Made by a program: the position numbers and the translations under genes. A model generated the notes under the pieces. The model searched no databases. It was not told the DNA's origin and worked only from the letters and a program-made list of their open reading frames with translations. Shown here piece by piece: positions 37,530 to 50,939 of a stretch of DNA of 64,000 nucleotides. Origin of the DNA: Macrocybe gigantea (lineage: Eukaryota; Basidiomycota; Agaricomycetes; Agaricales; Callistosporiaceae); NCBI GenBank assembly GCA_011319805.1, contig SJRY01000329.1, forward strand, positions 1-64,000, written 5' to 3'. How positions within the stretch are numbered: position 1 is the first letter of the stretch; every line of letters starts with the position of its first letter.

Positions 37530-40500
37530 TTACAAGATTAGTGCACGATGAAGCGGCTTGACTTGAACAGACTTCACATTGCTATTACCCCACGCTTCTA
37601 CCTTGTCACTCATCTCGAAGATAATCTCGCCGCCGTGTGCGATGTCTTCGTGGTAGATGATTGGAATATTTCTCAGTTTCCCATTTACCGTCAATGATTT
37701 GATGTATGGCTTTGTAGGTGCTCCATCCGCTCTGATGATCAGCATGTTTTGTTGTTTTTGATGTCTTGGTCCGTCCACTTCATGCTTTGCGGAAATTGGC
37801 GGGAGATTGATGGCCAATTTATCGAAGAACGGCCTGAGGTAACGAAACAGGCGTGATTGGCTTGTCAGCCAAATCAGTATCAACGATGATACGCACGATC
37901 CAACTACGTATTCCCCTGACACCGGGTTGACCGGGTAAAACCCCATCGCGCTAAAGATATACCAAGCGCTCATTTGCCCACAGTCTTCATTCTGGCCAGG
38001 CATTGAAGCTCATTAACCCCTATTTCTGAATTGAGCATAGAATTAACGTATTTACCCCAGACAGGCCGTTCGGCGTATTGTTATAATTAACTTTGGAAAT
38101 TTCTCGCACCCTCTCTTGCGTTTTGTATGCGGCTCCTGCCAGGGCGTACAGGTACGGGATGTGGTGAGAAGGCTGGCTGGAGTGAATACAACAATCGGAG
38201 GCAAACGTGATGTCAACGCACCTCGTTTGTATGATCATTGTGACCACCGTCGAAATGCTGGTCTAAGCTTCTGACGAAGCTCTCGTTTCCACCTCGTTTC
38301 GCAATCAGCCGTGGTATATCGTGGACGACATCGAAAGAATATGCCCATTTGTCTCCTGCAGAACGGTCAATGGAACTTCGTGGGATACGATAAGATAAGA
38401 ACCTTCTGTCCAGCCGTTGTCTTCACCAGCCCAAGAACCATCTCGATTCCTTGCTTCCATAAACCCCGTTTCTTCGTTGAAAAGGGTGAATGGTGAACTC
38501 AGTGAGCGCTCAAGGAGCAGGTTTATAATTTTCTCTGGTTTGGAAAGGGCAACAGCAAGGCGACATGCAGCGTAATCGTCATCTGGATCCACGGATGAAA
38601 CAACTTCGTGGTAGAGAGGATAACAGCTATCGTACATGAATAATCCAGAGTCCTAGAGGCGCTCTCAGAATGAATGTCGTCCGCGACCCAACCTTTTGAT
38701 GGGGAAGCGTAGACAGTCGAAAGACCAGCTCTCACTTCGTAATCCACATTCTGCAAATGCCTGTGATAAATGATGGTGATCACCAAAAATGAACGATGAG
38801 AGCATACTTCTTCACGGTCAAAATATTGAATCGTGGCGTCATCCTTAGGTGGTACGGTCGCATCCTTCCAGACAGCTTCCCAAGCTAGCTCGGTGTCGAA
38901 TCCTTGGACGCCCTTGACAATCGCCTCAGCGATGAGGGAGTCGGCGTGCGTTCCTACCATGATGTTCGTTTCTGAATACGAGCACTTGTCAGAGAGCATT
39001 TTGATAGTGATATTCATTTAATCCCCGGCATACGGTGCAGATCGACATACCAACAATGTTCTTCCACATCGGTAACCAGCCTCCCTGCTCAGAATAAAGT
39101 TAAATACGTAGACCTAAACAATACCACTCATACCTCGCGATAATCATTAAGCATGCTTTGAATCATGCCGGGAACTCTCTCTGGTGCAAACAGTATCAGA
39201 AATGCCCATTCTGCTCTGTAGGTATCCTGTGCAAAGCGTGTATTCAGTGTCTGCCCTTGAAGAATATTGCCGCAGTGAAAGAAGGAATCGAGGTCATGGG
39301 GCGCAACTCACCCAGATTGAATACCCGGTGTAAGATTCTTCGCTGCCGGGAGCATGGACTTCGTTATCATATCCAGAATAGTAGCTCGGCCGACCAGCTT
39401 CATCATATTCGTATTGTTCGGAAGGGTACTTGGAGGCAGAAAATCAGATAAAGCACAGAAGAATCGGTCAGGAGACGGGGAGGCAAAAATGTTTTACCTG
39501 CAGCGCATGCACACACCAGTCCAAAAGACCTCCTTCTGAATGTCCACTTCCGCACTGTGACCTCCAGCCGTTTCAATTTTGAACCGATCAAGTTTCTCTG
39601 TCCAGGCTTCTCGAACCTTCCTCGAAGTGGTCTCCAAAGACTGAGGCTTAGCAGATGTATTCGATGAAACATCCAAAGGTCTGGCATCTCTCGAGCAATG
39701 TTCCTCCTGGCTTGTTCGGTGGATATGAAAGACGTTCCAATCCTTACTGTAACCACAAGTGATTTCTTTCCCATCCTTTGGTCATCGGGATATGAAGCAA
39801 AAGGGAATGTGATATAGCCGCTCAGCAACGGACCCTGGCCATTTCTCCTTCCAGGGTGCATGGTGGAATTCTGGACGATCCCGTACGAACCAAGGGTTGC
39901 GTAATCAGATTCGACATGAAATTGGGCGCAGTAGTAACCTCTGAAGCCTTGTGCATTAGCCCGAATTGAGATTGGGGTAATGATATGGTCTTGCAGCTCA
40001 GAGTTAGAGCCGCAGATTTCGAAGGAGGATGAAGAAGATGAGATATTCACAGTTCCATGGGGAAACGTAACGTTGTCCCTACTGGAGGTGACAACAGAAG
40101 GACGTGAGGACTCTAAGATGATATATGGGGTATCAGTTGTGGGATTTTGTGGGGTAAAGGTGAACCTCAGATGGCCGACGCGGGACGCTACAGAGAAAAG
40201 AGAAGTGTTCGAGAATGGTATGAAAATAGTCACACGACTTACTCGAAGACTGTTCGATCATGATATCACCACCTAAGCCATCTTCTAGTACGACAGAGTA
40301 GTAAGCAGGAGAGATGACCTCGCTATCTTTGCGCATCTTCAAGCCCCGCTCTTCAAAGTCGGTCTTAACCTTGATATCACCTCGACTGACTCCAGGAATC
40401 ACGGCCATGCTCCCGCTTTCGCCCATCCAGATCGCTGGCTGCCTCGTCGCTTGAAAACCATGAATGCGATCCGCAGTCCAGTTGTATGGTGTAACAGACA

Positions 40501-40782
40501 CATAGTTCTGGTGTGTTTGCGCGACCCAGCGCGTCATGGCAAAAGGCGGGCCAGTAGAGGGTATCATTCCGCCTGATTCATTCGGGGTGTCTCCCCATTC
40601 CCTATCAACCTGGCCATTTCAGCGTACAAAAGTGAAGAATGCCTGGCAGACTCACAAGTTCACATGGTCATAAGCCTCACTCTTTGGGTATGAAAAGGCA
40701 GGGGCAAGTCCGCGACAGGCTTCGAAGTGACGAACTGCAACAACAGCAAGCCCAGCAGACGAAACCATGTAGACGGTTCCAT
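37530..40782 (-). CDS. GH92 alpha-1,2-mannosidase, secreted
   Basis: The start at 40782 gives a signal peptide (F-R-L-L-G-L-L-L-L-Q-F). Family landmarks: G-N-G-G-D-T-P at the start of the mature protein, M-T-R-W-V-A-Q-T-H, the N-terminal beta-sandwich, T-N-I-M-V-G-T-H-A-D-S-L-I-A-E-A, N-R-D-G-S-W-A-G-E-D-N-G-W-T-E-G, and near the C-terminus G-Q-N-E-D-C-G-Q-M-S-A-W-Y, which carries the catalytic acidic residues. GH92 enzymes are calcium-dependent exo-alpha-mannosidases acting on N-glycan or cell-wall mannan. Many introns. At least two one-base losses are evident, one after E-M-P-D and one before H-A-L-Q, around 39500-39690. Outer limits are reliable; internal exons are not all resolved. Confidence 0.9.
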
Positions 40783-41292
40783 TCCAACTGTCGTTAGAGT
40801 TTTACTCTGTTTGGCGGTGTTGGCTCAATCCTGCGTCTTGCTCAGCTCGAGTTCGATGCGTCTTGACGTTTCCGACGGAAAACTGTAATGATGAATTAAA
40901 TGGAAAGCAGTCTAGATTTCTGTTTGTTTCTTTCGGATCTATACGGGATAGCCACGTCCCCTACATAATTTCAATCGCCCTCTGCGTAGTGGTCACCATG
41001 CGTGATCGTTTCCTACATCCTCTATGATACGACGCTCACTTCTCTACTCCCTGATACAGGGAAAATCACAGTATTCCAGACAAACACGTGACTAACCTCA
41101 ATGAATTACCGGGGTCCAATGCCAGCGTCAGATTAGCTGTGTGCCTATGGCCTGATGTAGTTCATTACTCGTCCAGCCCCGCTGAGCGAGCAGAACCGAA
41201 TGTAAGTATGCAATCCAGCTGCAGCAATCTTCCGTGGTCATTAACATACTTATGCAGCACCTCTATATCAACTTCGCTGGCAATACACTGCG
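40783..41292. promoter_or_regulatory. Divergent promoter between GH92 and the alpha/beta hydrolase
   Basis: The two genes start on opposite strands at its ends. No clear TATA motif and no coding signal. Confidence 0.45.
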
Positions 41293-42720
41293 ATGTCCGA
41301 TTCAGATGCCCATTACCTCTCGAGCGAAAGATTTTTACTTACCACATCGACTTATGGTACACCGCTCGTCTGCACAATGAAGCGGTATACGCGTGCATCC
41401 TCCCAGCTAAACAATGACCCAAAAGCACCGGGAAAGATCTTATTTCTGGGTCACGGCGCAGGCTTCCGTAGGGCGCTGTTTCCCTCATTCAGACCGAAGA
41501 CGTTTTAACATGCGTTTTGAATTGAAAAGCAAAGGAAATATGGGAGCCGACGCTGGAAGATTTGTTTAAGCTAGACGACGAGGCCGACAAAAACGGTGCC
41601 CGTAGAATGATTCGTGAAGCCTGGGCTCTGGATTGCCAGAATCATGGCGAGGCCGGGGTGCTGAACGCGGAGGTTCTTGCACGCAACCCCGGACTATTGA
41701 GTGAGCCAACACATGATTCAGCACCAATGTTAACCGTGCTAATTCCCCACTCATTCCACCTTCCCCGTCCGCAGCTATATATGATTATGCGGACGCTTTC
41801 GCATCGCTTTATAGATCAGGACTATTGGCTCCGTTCGATCCGGACATCCACAAGATTGTTTTGATAGGCCACTCTGCCGGCTCGGTTGGCGTGTAAGCCT
41901 CATTTCGGTTTCCATCGATTCTCGTTAAGCATTCTGCAGGACACTGTCGACGTCTCACTTCAACCCGCCATCGACGATTCCATTCTCATCTCTCATTCTC
42001 GTCGATCCGCCTATTTATTCAAAGGACTTTGAAGGACGCGAGACTGAGATGTACAAGCTCGTCGCAGCCACCACTCCTACGCGACGCGATATATGGGCAA
42101 GCAACGAGGCCGCCAAGTCTTGGATGCAGTCAAAATTTCCTTGGGCCATGTGGGATCCCCGTGTCTTTGATGTTTACATCGTGCGTTACAGAGTTCAATG
42201 CTGGCAATATTCGTCGTTAAAGAATTCCCAAGAAATATGGCCTACAGCCGCTTCCGACCCCCTACTACCCCGACAAGTCGAAAGGGGTTACGCTAACTAT
42301 ACACAGAACGGAGGAAAACGTGGCCTTCACTGGGGCTAGATTCGCGAAAGACGCTTTAGACCGTTTAAACCAGATTTGCGATTTCGTACCCGTCCATTTG
42401 GTCTTCGGCGCCAGAAATGATATGTTGTGAGTATTGTCAAGACATGGCTTTGAAAAACGGATTTGAATTGCCCTTCCAAAGTGACCGCGAAATGCAGGAT
42501 TCCATCCCAATCCTAAAGAAGGGCGCCACATCGCTTCGGTGACTAGAATCAAGGGAGCAGGACACCTGGTGAAATGACCCTCCCTTTCGACAGTTGCCGG
42601 CTTTTTCTCAACATTACTCTTGTCGTTTGATAGGTCGTTCAAGAGGCGCCAACGAAATTAGCTGCCACCATGTTCAATATTCTGAAACAAAACTTCAAAC
42701 CGATCGCCACCAAATTATAG
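41293..42720 (+). CDS. Alpha/beta-hydrolase fold protein
   Basis: Seven exons: 41293..41467, 41530..41700, 41775..41892, 41940..42180, 42233..42426, 42482..42568, 42634..42720. They give about 357 residues after allowing one missing base near CCC 42508-42510. The oxyanion block G-H-G-A-G-F lies near residue 53. The nucleophile elbow is G-H-S-A-G (about 147-151), and the strand-end acid is in G-A-R-N-D-M. The catalytic His is in G-A-G-H-L, directly before the last intron. The triad order and spacing are standard for this superfamily. There is no signal peptide, so it is probably intracellular. Substrate unknown; candidates are lipase/esterase or epoxide hydrolase-like. Confidence 0.8.
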
Positions 42721-44605
42721 GACGTGGGATGCGGACCTCAGCGTGACACACGATATACAGTGTGCTGCTTGGGCGTTGTACATTTCACCAAGAATGTCCA
42801 ATCTTGGACTTGTGCCCTTACGATGTCCTCGGACCAACCTGTTCAGAGTATCCAAAATCTCTCACTCTCACCTCACCCATCTTTGTTCCGAGCTATTTCC
42901 AGCGATAGAAGGTATTGCGCCTCGGCCTTCAAACTGACATGAGCGAGGACATGGCCGCTCCTCGGAGGTCCTGTGAAAAGTTACTATTGACAGCTATTTA
43001 TCAAGCTGATTGAAATTGTTTTACATCGCTGACATGGACATGGACAGCTCGTTATAGACAGGTTAATTAAATAAGAAGCGACTCTCGACGATCTCGTGAT
43101 TTTCACAGCTGCTTGGGAGCCTGTACCCTATCTGATGCCCAGATCAACGTCAATGGTTGCGTGGCGGATGATCAGTATAGAGAGCAAACCCGCATGCTAC
43201 AGCCGTCCGAGCCAGACGAAGCCTCAAAAAGGATTTTCTAGTTTCATCTTCGTGACAGTTTCAGAGCATGAGACATAATTACACTCTGAAATCTTTTGAT
43301 CAGCTGAGTCCGCGGACGTCTATGTGGTTGATGGAACGAACTAGGAAATGATAGCGAAATAAAGTACCTGGCCGAGGATTAGAGCGACGCTACTCGTATT
43401 CTGCTCGCAGACATTCGCGTCTACTCTGCACTCGTTGCGCCTTTTTTTGCTTCTTGCGCTTTCGCCGACGGTGGAGGCACGTATTACCCAAGTAATGTAT
43501 TAGCGGCATTATCTTATTTGCATGGTTTTCTAGTCGTACAAGCGTCTACATCGATACCCTCCGCATCATTTGCGCTTCAGACAATCTTAGTTCTATTTCG
43601 CGTTCAAGACACAGATTAGCGTCTTCTTTTTTCCCTCCTGGTGACTCATGGCCTTTCACTGCGTCTGTAATGATCGGAGGACTTTATTTCCACGCCACCA
43701 TAGAAAAAGCGCCTGTTGCTGGCTGGCTCCTTGCGCTACAATGGGCAAAAAGGGCTTCATTTCAGGACAGTGGACATTCATACAAACAAGCGGCCTCTTT
43801 CGACCCTTCCAGGTGCTTATTATCTTTAAATTTAGTCCAAGAGCGCTTCCAGTAAGCCGTGCGCAAATACATTATGTATATGGAAAGTATTCATTGATAA
43901 TTCTTCGTGCTTTGAGTAGGTTCATACCCACGGCAACCCGGCATTCGCATACTTTGTGAAAGGTCTTTGACCTGGAGGAATTGGAAGCTGCTGTCTTGCG
44001 TGATTGAGCGCCAGTCCTGCCTTCGGAATCATGGAAGCGAGCAAAGAAAGGAACTAGATGAAGATCACGGGAGAAGAATGGCTGCTTTCACTGGAGGATA
44101 CGCTACCAGTCCCTCCTTCCCGCGATGGCGCGCGGAATACTGTACATCTAGGCTCATCGACTATCATGTGTTGTGCTCACCTGTTCACGATCTTAATTGC
44201 GGCAATACAGTCATGCCAAGGAGCTTCACGGAATTCAGGGTTATAAAGAGGGCAGCTCGGTCCGAGTCATCAGGCGTGTGTCCTATTGAAAGGCGGGTCG
44301 GAGCAAGTCTCCCAGTACTCGATTCCCGAGTTGCATAAGATATACATACAACAATAGTGCTGTCCTAGATAGAATGAATTAAAGGGGCTTTTCCGCCAGC
44401 AAAGCAGGCATAAGAGTATCCACAAGAACGGAGTGCAGAAAGCAGGTATGACAAGAAAAGAGGGAACGTGAAGCGGATAGGAAAGGCATGAACGGCAGCA
44501 CGTACGCGCGTTCACCGCATGGTTGCCTTCAACTCTGGCACGCGGTATTTCAACAGCTGTAGCGGCTATCGTAAGAATGCTGAGAATCGTCATGGAAGGC
44601 AGGCC
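42721..44605. other. Low-GC stretch without a recognised gene
   Basis: Open frames are short on both strands and lack motifs. A hand count of the line at 43501 gives 25 G/C in 60, low for this genome. Confidence 0.4.
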
Positions 44606-46523
44606 TCAGAGCAGTCGACACCTTGGAGTCGGCGAACGAGCGTATGTAAGGCATGGAAGGGCTGTAGATCGGGTCGATTTGTCCGTCCCGGCGTGAATGG
44701 GGTGGGGAATCGGAGGTGAGTCGGTGTAGGATGAGGACGGAGAAGACGGCGACGATGAAGAAGGCGACGAAGGCAGTGAGGATGGGGAAAGGGGCGCAGG
44801 CAGCGAGTGCGCATACGAAGAGCGTGGCGGAGGGATGAGCAGAGCGTCGACGTGCATACGATGTCTCTGTGTTGTGCGGACCTTCTGGTTTCCTCCGTCG
44901 CCGAATTTATCATCCTCGGACTCCAGCTCGTCGACTTCGATCTCGTCATCATCCACCCACGTAACGGCAGAACCCGAAGACTGGAGCGCCTCTTCGTCGT
45001 CCTCATCGTCGGTGACGGATAGGCTCGATATGGGAGGAGAAGGACTGGTCGGAATACCGTCCTGCATTACAGGTGACAGATTCTCGGGCCAGCGATATGC
45101 CCCGCCTACGCTCATCGTCGAGGTGTTGTTGAGAAAGACAGGACTGGCTTGGTGTGGAAGAGCTATTCGGCCATGCCGCCGCCTGCCGTCGTTGTCGAGG
45201 CGCGAGCGAGCGCTGACGGAGCGGGGGTAGCCGGGAGCGCTGTGGTTCCTGTAGTGTCTTCGCATGTTCGAGTTGACGTTGAACTCTCTGCCGCAGTTCG
45301 GCCAGGGACATCTGAAAGCTACAGAGACAGGCGTACTTAGTCTATGCAGAAAAAGGCAAGGCGGCTCCGTTGGAAGACTTACGTGTTGCCCCAGTGTGGG
45401 TGTTGACGTGGATCCTCAGGCTGCTCGGCCTGTTGAAGCGCTTGGAGCATATGGAGCAAATATGTTTCTTGCCAGAAGCGGCCGCCGAGAGGGAATTTTC
45501 GCTTCCCATAGCGCCATGCGTAGCGATGTTGATAACTCTTCCGACGTTGTTTCCAGATCGTCGTGCCACATCAGAGGCTCCTGTCTGCTCTTGCAGTGCG
45601 CCGTATTCGCTAGCGGTGGGAAAACGATGTTTCGATCTAGAAGTAACGGGGAAGGAAATGACAGAGGAATAGCCGCGTCCCGAATCTGGTTCCGAGCTGA
45701 CACGCGAACTTGACCCAGAACGGAAACGAAGTGAGGTTGTTCGGGCGTTGCTCGAGTCGGGGATAATGGCATCCCCGTCGTCAGTTAAGGTTGAGGATGA
45801 GAAGGAGCTTGGAGAATGACGTTGCTCCGAGATTTCCTGTCCCTGCGGATGATGCCGAGCGGGTGAGACGCGGAAGATGGGCACTGATCTGTGCGGCCTC
45901 ATTTCCTGGAATGAGATGGCTGACTTATTGGAGAGATCCAAAGGAGAGTGTGACGCAGCTGCGTGGCCAGGCGCAGGAAAGGGGGCCATGGATGCGACGG
46001 GCTCTAAGGAGAAGCTTGAGGGATCTGATCTCAAGACGACAAATGAAAAGTCAGATGCGTGAGCAGCAGCACCATTGTCGGATGGTGAGGGGCGGATCCT
46101 CTTGGTTACAGGTTGCGGCGAAGGGTGGGAGGACATGTGTGAGTCGCGCGGACGGTGAGCATGGGGCGAAGGGCAACAGGCTGTTGTGAAAGAGTCCTGT
46201 GCGCCTGAAGAACTAGACGCATGTCTGTCTCTGAGATGCGCGGAAGAACCTTTCGATGAAGACTACGGTTTCATAGCGCCGAGGTAAGCCAGATGGCGCT
46301 GGCTGTGAGGTGGAATATTGTACTCTTACCGATGACATTCGACTGGTTGAAGGGACAGAAATCAGAGACGTTGAGGAAGGGGACACCAAATGTGACGGTC
46401 CTCGAACTAAATGCTCTGACCGTTGATCGGTTCAGAAAAATGAAAGCAATATTGTTATGCAGTTCGCTTACCGGGAAACATTTCGTGAATGCTAGGGAGA
46501 GAGACCCTGGCTGATGAGGCCAT
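44606..46523 (-). CDS. C2H2 zinc-finger transcription factor, paralogue A
   Basis: Three exons: 44606..45318, 45383..46249, 46472..46523. They total 1632 nt and 543 residues, frame intact. A short first exon encodes L-P-S-I-H-E-M-F-P-G. A long Ser/Pro-rich region follows, then two C2H2 fingers at about residues 283-333: C-S-I-C-S-K-R-F-N-R-P-S-S-L-R-I-H with H-T-G-A-T-P-F-R as linker, and C-P-W-P-N-C-G-R-E-F-N-V-N-S-N-M-R-R-H-Y-R-N-H. The intron between the fingers is placed identically in paralogue B. Acidic stretches and a proline/serine tail follow. It is probably a DNA-binding regulator; targets unknown. A TATA motif (46594-46603) lies about 70 bp upstream. Confidence 0.88.
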
Positions 46524-46593
46524 TGTTTCTTTTGGCGGGAGTACGGGGTCTGGAGGAGAGAGACGTTGGGAAGGAGGGAAGAGTGGGTCGGAC

Positions 46594-46603
46594 GGCTTAT
46601 ATA
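46594..46603 (-). promoter_or_regulatory. TATA box of C2H2 paralogue A
   Basis: On the minus strand the motif reads TATATAAGCC, 71-80 bp upstream of the ATG at 46523. This supports the short first exon as the true start. Confidence 0.6.
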
Positions 46604-49600
46604 GATACAGCAGCGGGAAGGATGGTTTTGGTTAAGAAGCCGAGCGGCGATGGAAGGCAATAGTCGTCCTCCGAGGGGTTGGCTCCTGAATTAAAGTTTG
46701 AAGTGTGACAATAAATGTCCTGCCGACAACGCCGAGGAGCGCGACCTCAGATCCCCCCCACGTGCGGCATCCGAGGATGACGAAAATCAGTAAACCGCCT
46801 TTGACGTTTGAGCAGAATTACGCCCGAGGATCTGCATTCGACCCAGAGTGTCAGTGAAACATGTCTACCCGCATGGACAAGCCTGAAGAGTTGACCCTTT
46901 TTTGAATGGCAGACCAGAGAGCGAAAGGAAAGCGAGTGGTGTGATGGCCAAATCCAAAACTGGAAGGTTCATATTTCAGACTCCGCGAATGCGGCATTGA
47001 TTTTTGAGGAAGTGGGATTTGCAGACGCCGCTAAGCCAATTTGGGGTTCTTTCTTGTCAACTTTTACACCATGCGCCTTGTGCGGTTACAGCCCTAGGAT
47101 ACTGAGACTCGGCTCACATCGCAATCATGATCGTACAGCCCGCGAACACTCTCACAAGAACATTCCTCTCTGGCGTCTGTTCACCGCTTTTGCACACTTC
47201 TTCCTTGTCGGTATCTACGTTATTCACCGTGATTTGCTTCCGTTATTACTCAAGAAACCGATCCAATCGCTTGGTTCTAAAGAAGTGCCTTGACCCGTTG
47301 TACGCGCTCGATTATCTTATTTGTCCATATTGACCTCCATTTTCTTATTTCGCAGTCAAAACTGCCTCCCGCAATCGAATCCGTTGGCGTTCATGAACAC
47401 TGTATCAAGCCGAGCAGACATTCTTACGCCGCATGCCGTTGTTTCAAATCATCTTACACTACTTTAGTTCAAGATATCCACCTCCTCTGTACGAACGCCG
47501 CGGACAAGAAGGAGCCATTTCTCGTAACGAAAAAGCATACTCAACCCCTTGTTTGCGCTTGCTCGTGGATCTTCCCAGAACCGTAATCTTGATTTCCTAC
47601 ACCCTTGTTCGCCGTTAACCCGGTGACAGAGAGCGGGCTATATCGAAGGCCGTGCTGGGGCCATAGACGTTGATGATTTCTTGACAAGAACAAATATATC
47701 CCATCTTCACAATCAGCAGAATGTTCCGCATGGGGCGCCCCTTGCATAATCCCAGGTGCTGACAGATGCGACGCGCCCACCTCTGGATCCTTTTGTATGT
47801 CGCATGGTCACCTCACGCAACTGATATACAACACGAACCATACAACTGATCGAAAAATCGCAGTTCTTCGAAAGTCGAACCAATCCCATAACAGGTTGAC
47901 TGCATATTGAAAATTTCATTTCCATCCGATTCTTGATCAGTAAACCCGGCATTCTAATGAAATACCGAATCAACAGCGCTTGTTGATGTGTGGAAAACCT
48001 CTTGCCGAGAAGAGCAATGGCTAGTGACGAAACATGCGCTATCCCATTTCAAATATATATGGCTTCTATGGTGTTCGCAACGATGGAGAAAAAAATCGCG
48101 AGAGTCCAAACTCTACTTGACATGACTTCGGTATCATCAACCGCCGCTGTGAACTTGATGCTGGATTGCAAACTAAACGGGACTTATCACAAGGTGAAAT
48201 ATCACAGTCTTCAGCTTCTCTATTCCAGCTTTAGCATTCTCCGTTCTAGCTAATTCCGTCAACTCACCATCCGCTCAATTTTCAACATACCGAACCAGCT
48301 TCTACCCGATACCCTCGCTGAATTCTGCGCAAGAGAAGTTCACGAAGCGTGAAACAATATAGTGGGTTGTCTTACTCTCCGCGAGCGGGGATCACGAAGA
48401 GGCAAAATACAGGAGGGATGTCAGCCATAATGCAGTGCCGTGGAGCATACGTTTCCCTGTCTCACCATCACTTTCGGGGCAGGCTGCGCAGATATATATG
48501 CCTTTGGGTAGAGTTGCGATTAGATTTGCCATGTGCTGTACATAGGGATCCCCCCTGAGAGGAGGGTATTTGGACCTTGTACCTACAGATATACGGTCCA
48601 TCAGAATCCTGGAAACGCAAGTTCGCCCATGAACCTTAATCACGTCGACGCAGAAGACGCTTCCCAGCGCCTTTTGATATGTATGAATTGAAGCAATGAA
48701 AGCCACGCTCGGATACCCTCTTCCACACGATCTCCAACGTTCCATTCTACAATTCGCACCGACATATTGTGTGGTGGAACACATGGCCTACGAGAGGCCG
48801 CGGCCGCCTTCGCAATGCAATAACCCCTTCCCGTGATGCACCGACAACCATGTTTCGTTATCCCTTTTTGGACATATCTAATCGGGTATGACGGCGCGAG
48901 TTTTGCGGTGGGAACAAGCAAATGCGGGTGGGATAGACGTGGTGACCAACAATATGGGCAAATGATGGCTTCTCTTCTCATCTGATTGCTGCAGACGATC
49001 AGCGCTGTGCGCTTGATATCGATGGATGAACCAGAAGAAACGCACGTTCAGGGTTTGGGCGCGATGACGCTCTTCGAGCGCCGTTGTGTATCCTAGAAAG
49101 TAGGCTGACATATGAAGAAAGAGCTGCCACAAAGAAGCCGATTTGTTTAGCTCTTACCCATTACCATAAGGACGACGTGTAATTGCGTCGCACCTAGGTG
49201 CCTCAAGCGTCGAGATCTCCGCTCGGCCCGGTCCTGTTTGGCTTTACAATGAACGCAGAGGGCTCCTGCTGACCGCAACAATTAGCGAGACCGCGCTCGG
49301 ACTAGAAAAAGGAGATATTCGACCATTGCAAGACAATACTCGTGTATCTCGGCGCGGCCTGGACTCGGATACGGCTCTCAAATAGCAGTTAAGAAAATAT
49401 AAAGCGACGAGACGCGTGCTCCACAGGACAGAGCGAGCTTCGTGGGATGAAGCAATTGTGAAACGCATATTTTGCTTTTTCCTTACTACGGCATTGACAG
49501 TCGTAAGTCTATAGAGTTCATAGCATCAGTCGGCACAGGAGGACGAACAGGCACGGGCGAAGGTGGGTCATATTTCCAAACATGGCAGATTGTAACTATT

Positions 49601-50939
49601 CATTATGATTGGATTCGGGCCGGACGCAGCGCCCTTCACCCTTCACCACACTCCATGTTTTGCGATTTCACGAACTTCGCGGCTGAGATGCAGTGAAAAT
49701 GACAGAACTCTATTTCATTCGGGTGCTTTAGCTAATTTATTCGGTAAATCATTCCTCCGATTCATCGACGAGCCATTTTGGTGATTTTTCTTGTTGCAAA
49801 ATGCGAAACACATGCATGTGCTGCTTCAGAAGGTCGATAAAGGCGCTTTGCTTGTCATACTTCACTCTGTCGTTTTACAACTGTACTTGTATTCCGTCCT
49901 ACTCTTCCCGTCGCACCTCGACCGCTACCTATGGTCATGTGAGATATCTCTGCCGGCCTGTCTCGCCACAAATGAGGTCAAGTATGAATCACTCAATAGA
50001 ACAGCGACCTGCATGTTCTCACAATGCTCGGGAAAGATTATCGATAATGAACAGAACCGGACCCCCAGAATGTCACATGTCGACAACTGACAGATTCGTG
50101 CCTTCTCCTGCTCCATTTCTCCCTCTCATCTCGTAACTCAATCTCTCCATCAAAACACTTGTAAAGGTTTTCATCCACACGCTCTCTTTCGGTCGACTCT
50201 GCGCAGGCGCTTTAGAAGTCGCTGGAGCGAATCCGTTTCGTAGCAGTTGCTGTGCGGTGCAAAGTGGACAACCCCGTTCCGCGAATATTGAGCCACGACG
50301 AGAGTTGCTATGGCGCGCATAGCACTTCCCACTTGATGCGCGGGGCTCATCAGAAATCGAGAAATCGCATCACCCATACCGTTTCAATTCACTTTACCTG
50401 CGTAGGTCAGTTGGCAGATTAAATCATCAACCGATGGTAACTATTATAAGCGGCTCCCCAAGTGATACAAACGTTACCGTAACGTTCCATGATTTCATTT
50501 CTATCATATTTAATGCTTACGTTGGCTATATCCTGAAATGCGAAACAGCAATACCTAAATGCAACCTTAGGAGAGATCGTTCGCGCGTTCGAGCACATGT
50601 GAAAGGTCTGTTCAACATTGACGCTACTATCTGGAAGCGCGCTAACCCCGACGTTCCATTGTGCATCAGGCTTTCGGACGCATTTGCAACAAACGCAATT
50701 AATAAAACGACTGATGCAATACGAAGGACTGGAAAACAGTCATGCGGAAGCAACTACGGCTACAGAGATCTTGGGGTTTCGGCCACTGAACAGCTGAAAT
50801 TACACAAATATCGAACCTGCCAGAAACCAGTCCTTCCACAAGCGCTAATAAAATATGTCGTAAAATGTAGTCAATACAATCCTTAAAGGTCCATCGATGA
50901 ACGAGATGTGTCGCGGCAAACCATGCTGATATAATGAAT
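46604..50939. other. Gene-poor stretch between the two C2H2 genes
   Basis: About 4.3 kb. Frames of 60-150 codons occur (for example 48392-48981 minus, 50434-50886 plus), but none shows a domain, a consistent intron pattern or biased composition. I cannot support a gene. The region could hold decayed genes, an unrecognised element, or the extended promoter of paralogue A. Confidence 0.4.
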
